Shown here one piece after another: positions 61,925 to 64,000 of a stretch of 64,000 nucleotides of DNA. The stretch's first letter is position 1, and the number at the start of each line of letters is the position of its first letter. The translations under genes and the position numbers were made by a program. Source of the DNA: Sulfitobacter sp. F26204. GTDB taxonomy: Bacteria; Pseudomonadota; Alphaproteobacteria; Rhodobacterales; Rhodobacteraceae. The stretch lies in the NCBI RefSeq assembly GCF_026410305.1, contig NZ_JAPMLQ010000002.1:930001-994000 (forward strand), in the 5' to 3' direction. The notes beneath the pieces are model-generated. The model was not told where the DNA came from and ran no database searches. It worked only from the letters and a program-made list of their open reading frames with translations.

Positions 61925-62990
61925 TCTGGTTTCTCCGCGGCCTTAGCGCGACAGTATTCTCAATCCACGGGGCCATGGCTTCGGCGATCGCTATCGCGAC
62001 CGGCGCTGCAACTGCATTGCCGAATTGACGGTAAGCCTGTGCGTCGGAAACCGGGATGATCCATGGACGGTTGGAGCCGGGACGGTCGAAACCCATGAGA
62101 CGGGCGCATTCGCGTGGCGTCAGTCGCCGAGGGTTCTTTCCTGGTTGCGCGATCAGAATTTCTGACCCGTCCTTGTAATACCTTGCGCTGAGTGTCCGTG
62201 CGACGCTCTCGGGAGTGCATAGGCCGAAGCCGAAACCGTTACCGGCTGCTTTATGTTTTGCGGCGTAATTCTGGAGGTAGGCCCAAAGCTTGTCAGAAAG
62301 TGTGTATTTGTCGGCAACCCGCGCTAGCTGACCTTCTGTATAGGGAGGCTCGGCGATCTCGGACCCGTCCTCGGGATGAAGGATGTCCGAAAGCCGCGGG
62401 TTCGGTCCTGAAGGGATTACCACATCGTCGAGGCAGAAACGCGTGGGAACATCGCGCCGGAAACCCGAGATGAAGATTCGTTCACGGTGCTGTGGCACCC
62501 AAGAGCGTGCGTCGATCACCTTGTGATCGACATCGTAACCGAGTTCGTCAAGCGCATGCAGGATGACCCTCATGGTGTTGCCCTTGTCGTGGGACAGGAG
62601 GTTCTTGACGTTTTCGAGGAGGAAGGCGCGCGGGCGATGGTGGGCGATGATTCTCACCACATCAAAAAACAGCGTTCCTTGGGTCTCATCCAGAAAGCCG
62701 TGTGCACGGCCCAGTGAGTTCTTCTTGCTCACCCCAGCGATGCTGAAAGGCTGACATGGGAAGCCAGCAAGCAGGACATCGTGAGCTGGGATATTTGATT
62801 CCCGAATCTCCGTGATGTCGCCAGTGAGTGGATGGTGGTCGCCGAAATTCGCGGAGTAGGTTTCTTGCGAGAAGCGGTTCCACTCGCTGGTGAACACACA
62901 GGTTCCACCAGCCGCTTCAAAACCAATGCGTAAACCTCCGATACCGGCGAAAAGATCGATGAAGCTGAAACCTCTTGGTGTTTTATGCAT
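61917..62990 (-). CDS. dcm: DNA (cytosine-5) methyltransferase, Dcm-like
   Basis: Product of 357 residues. The motifs are in order: [15 protein letters not shown] (motif I), [12 protein letters not shown] with the catalytic Cys79 (IV), LLENVKNL (VI), QHRERIF (VIII), then the recognition region and [13 protein letters not shown] (IX) and [12 protein letters not shown] (X). It would produce C5-methylcytosine at a site I cannot read from sequence; with the EcoRII-N and Vsr neighbours a CCWGG-like site is a fair guess. ATG 62990 is the family start. It leads the operon. Confidence 0.93.
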   Translation of the reverse strand: MHKTPRGFSFIDLFAGIGGLRIGFEAAGGTCVFTSEWNRFSQETYSANFGDHHPLTGDITEIRESNIPAHDVLLAGFPCQPFSIAGVSKKNSLGRAHGFLDETQGTLFFDVVRIIAHHRPRAFLLENVKNLLSHDKGNTMRVILHALDELGYDVDHKVIDARSWVPQHRERIFISGFRRDVPTRFCLDDVVIPSGPNPRLSDILHPEDGSEIAEPPYTEGQLARVADKYTLSDKLWAYLQNYAAKHKAAGNGFGFGLCTPESVARTLSARYYKDGSEILIAQPGKNPRRLTPRECARLMGFDRPGSNRPWIIPVSDAQAYRQFGNAVAAPVAIAIAEAMAPWIENTVALRPRRNQSA

Positions 62991-63016
62991 GTGTGAACCC
63001 CTTATTTTGGCACCAT

Positions 63017-63036
63017 ATCTAGCTTTCGATCTAGAT
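63017..63036. promoter_or_regulatory. Inverted repeat upstream of the methyltransferase gene
   Basis: ATCTAG and CTAGAT separated by 8 bases, 27 to 46 bases before the ATG. The spacing and dyad fit an operator or an autoregulatory site for the operon. No cognate controller gene was found. The 218 bases from 63037 to 63254 carry no other supported feature. Confidence 0.45.
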
Positions 63037-63254
63037 GGAATAACAAGATTCGCGGAATAAAGCATGAACATCTGAGGTGAGCCAAGAGTCCGTTGCGCCA
63101 CCGATAGGTTCGAAGGTCGTGCTGTCTTGGCAGCTGCCTTGCGGATGACGGTGAACGGGCGGGTTGTCTTGGAGTTATGCTGAAATGCAGCTGCACTTGC
63201 GCTTGAAACAACTCAGCGCGGCACGAACTCAACCGTGGCCGTCAGATTGGGCTG

Positions 63255-63638
63255 CTAGCCCAAGTGTTCCGACTGTTGTTGCCAGCCCACCGGAAATGGT
63301 TCGAGCAGCCGACTCAAAGCCAATTCGGGCACCTGCGCCCCATCCAGAATCGCCTCGACGACGTCCGGAGCCAGCAGGGTCAGGCGCAGAACACGTGTCA
63401 TGTAGGATGGCGCGATCCCCTCCCGCTCGGCCAGTTCAGCGATGGTTGTGAACTCTCCCGACTCCAGCATGCGCTTCCACCGGAACGCACGCGCGAGCGC
63501 CTTGATTAGCGTGTTGTTGGTCCGGTGCGGTCGCTTGTCACCTTCTGGCAGCTGCATCTCCTTCCGCCCACCGCGCTTCACGACGCGGAATGGCACGTGC
63601 AGCGTAACGGTGTTCGGGATCGGCGTCCTGCTGGTCAT
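63255..63638 (-). CDS. ParB-type helix-turn-helix protein of the recombinase module
   Basis: Product of 127 residues with a helix-turn-helix resembling the ParB/KorB core: FTTIAELAEREGIAPSYMTR. The N-terminus TSRTPIPNTVTLHVPFRVV is characteristic, in my recollection, of a small protein found directly behind large serine recombinases in Rhodobacterales and other alphaproteobacteria. ATG 63638 overlaps the recombinase stop by ATGA. It probably assists or controls recombination. Confidence 0.75.
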   Translation of the reverse strand: MTSRTPIPNTVTLHVPFRVVKRGGRKEMQLPEGDKRPHRTNNTLIKALARAFRWKRMLESGEFTTIAELAEREGIAPSYMTRVLRLTLLAPDVVEAILDGAQVPELALSRLLEPFPVGWQQQSEHLG

Positions 63639-64000
63639 GCAGCCGCCTCGATGCGGTCTGCAAGCATCTCGTGCGCAAGGCCACTGAGACCGTCGACGCG
63701 CAGTCGGACATTCAGGCCATCGGTGCCGACATCGACCCGCTGGACCAAAAGCGTCACGATGCGCGCTTGCTCGGCGGGGAAGAGTTCGTCCCACAGCGGA
63801 TCAAGCTGCTGAAGGGCCCTGCGGGCGTCGGCTTCGGTGATGTCGTCGGCACTGGGGCGTGCCGCCTTCCATGTCCCTGCAACGATCTCGGGCTGGCGGA
63901 ACACGACGCGCAGTTGGTCAACGACGGCGGCTTCTATCTCGCCCGCTGGCACGCGGCCGATCGGACAGGATCCGGCCCCATGCTTCAGCACCGTCTGGCT
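63635..64000 (-). CDS. Large serine recombinase, C-terminal part only
   Basis: The 121 residues before the stop are the C-terminal part of a large serine recombinase: KHGAGSCPIGRVPAGEIEAA and the VVDQLRVVFRQPEIVAGTW stretch, which follows the zinc ribbon, then a helical coiled-coil part. The 5' end lies beyond the right edge, so the resolvase catalytic domain cannot be seen. It is the likely integrase of the island. Confidence 0.8.
   Translation of the reverse strand, partial: SQTVLKHGAGSCPIGRVPAGEIEAAVVDQLRVVFRQPEIVAGTWKAARPSADDITEADARRALQQLDPLWDELFPAEQARIVTLLVQRVDVGTDGLNVRLRVDGLSGLAHEMLADRIEAAA

Larger units (their letters stand above)
53945..64000. mobile_element. Genomic island between tRNA-Ser and the right edge of the window
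   Basis: The region starts at the 3' end of tRNA-Ser(GGA). It holds no housekeeping gene and is filled with DNA-modification and defence-type genes, an HTH protein and a large serine recombinase. The right end is outside the window, so direct repeats cannot be checked. Large serine recombinases often integrate elsewhere than in tRNA genes, so the tRNA end may belong to an older integration event. Confidence 0.7.

Noticed and set aside
54412..62990. Known systems DISARM, BREX, Druantia or Zorya
   Set aside because: The hallmark genes (drmB, pglZ, druE, zorAB) are not present; the helicase is of SNF2 type and the ATPase of GHKL type.
1..64000. CRISPR array
   Set aside because: No series of direct repeats with regular spacers was seen by eye, and no cas genes are present.

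Overview
The window is a chromosomal segment of an alphaproteobacterium, most likely a Rhodobacterales / Roseobacter-group member. The pointers are a circularly permuted two-piece tmRNA gene with the tag ANDNRAPMAMAA, the alphaproteobacterial F1-ATPase inhibitor (DUF1476), an SspB-alpha, a DUF4169 protein, a split cobalamin-dependent methionine synthase, and a photolyase-trgA-trgB-cysK cluster resembling the tellurite locus of Rhodobacter sphaeroides. No species call is possible from sequence reading alone.

Positions 1-53944 are ordinary, densely packed core genome. In order: pepA-holC; a retropepsin-like protease, MarC and an ABC-F ATPase; ndk; small conserved genes, an aldose epimerase and tRNA-Asn; a metallo-hydrolase facing an EnvZ-like kinase; purM-purN, rnd, ridA and sufE; a methionine-synthase block (DUF1638, a 51-residue membrane protein, a corrinoid protein, and nearby a homocysteine methyltransferase); purC-purS-purQ; a DctB/DctD-type pair; rne; tusA, ccdA, a membrane hydrolase and a P450; class I aldolase; a fumC-DUF4169-RHH cluster; sspB; a CHASE-type sensor kinase; the tmRNA gene; acuI, a HIT protein and a BCCT transporter; an aminotransferase; photolyase, trgA, trgB, cysK, an MscS channel and an alanyl-tRNA editing protein; then tRNA-Ser(GGA).

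From the 3' end of tRNA-Ser to the window edge lies a genomic island. It carries a tightly overlapping leftward operon: cytosine-5 DNA methyltransferase, Vsr-type nuclease, MORC/MutL-like GHKL ATPase, HNH nuclease, SNF2 helicase and a stand-alone EcoRII-N-like DNA-binding protein. This operon meets, tail to tail, a rightward pair made of a small unknown protein and an AIPR (abortive infection phage resistance) protein. At the right edge are a ParB-type HTH protein and the C-terminal end of a large serine recombinase, both leftward. I read this as a composite methylation-linked defence system on a mobile island. It is the most interesting part of the window.

Features that are easy to miss here include the permuted tmRNA, several small genes (41, 51, 58 and 63 aa), a three-copy intergenic repeat, a pair of adjacent near-perfect inverted repeats behind the aldolase gene, and a DctD-like regulator that lacks the GAFTGA loop.
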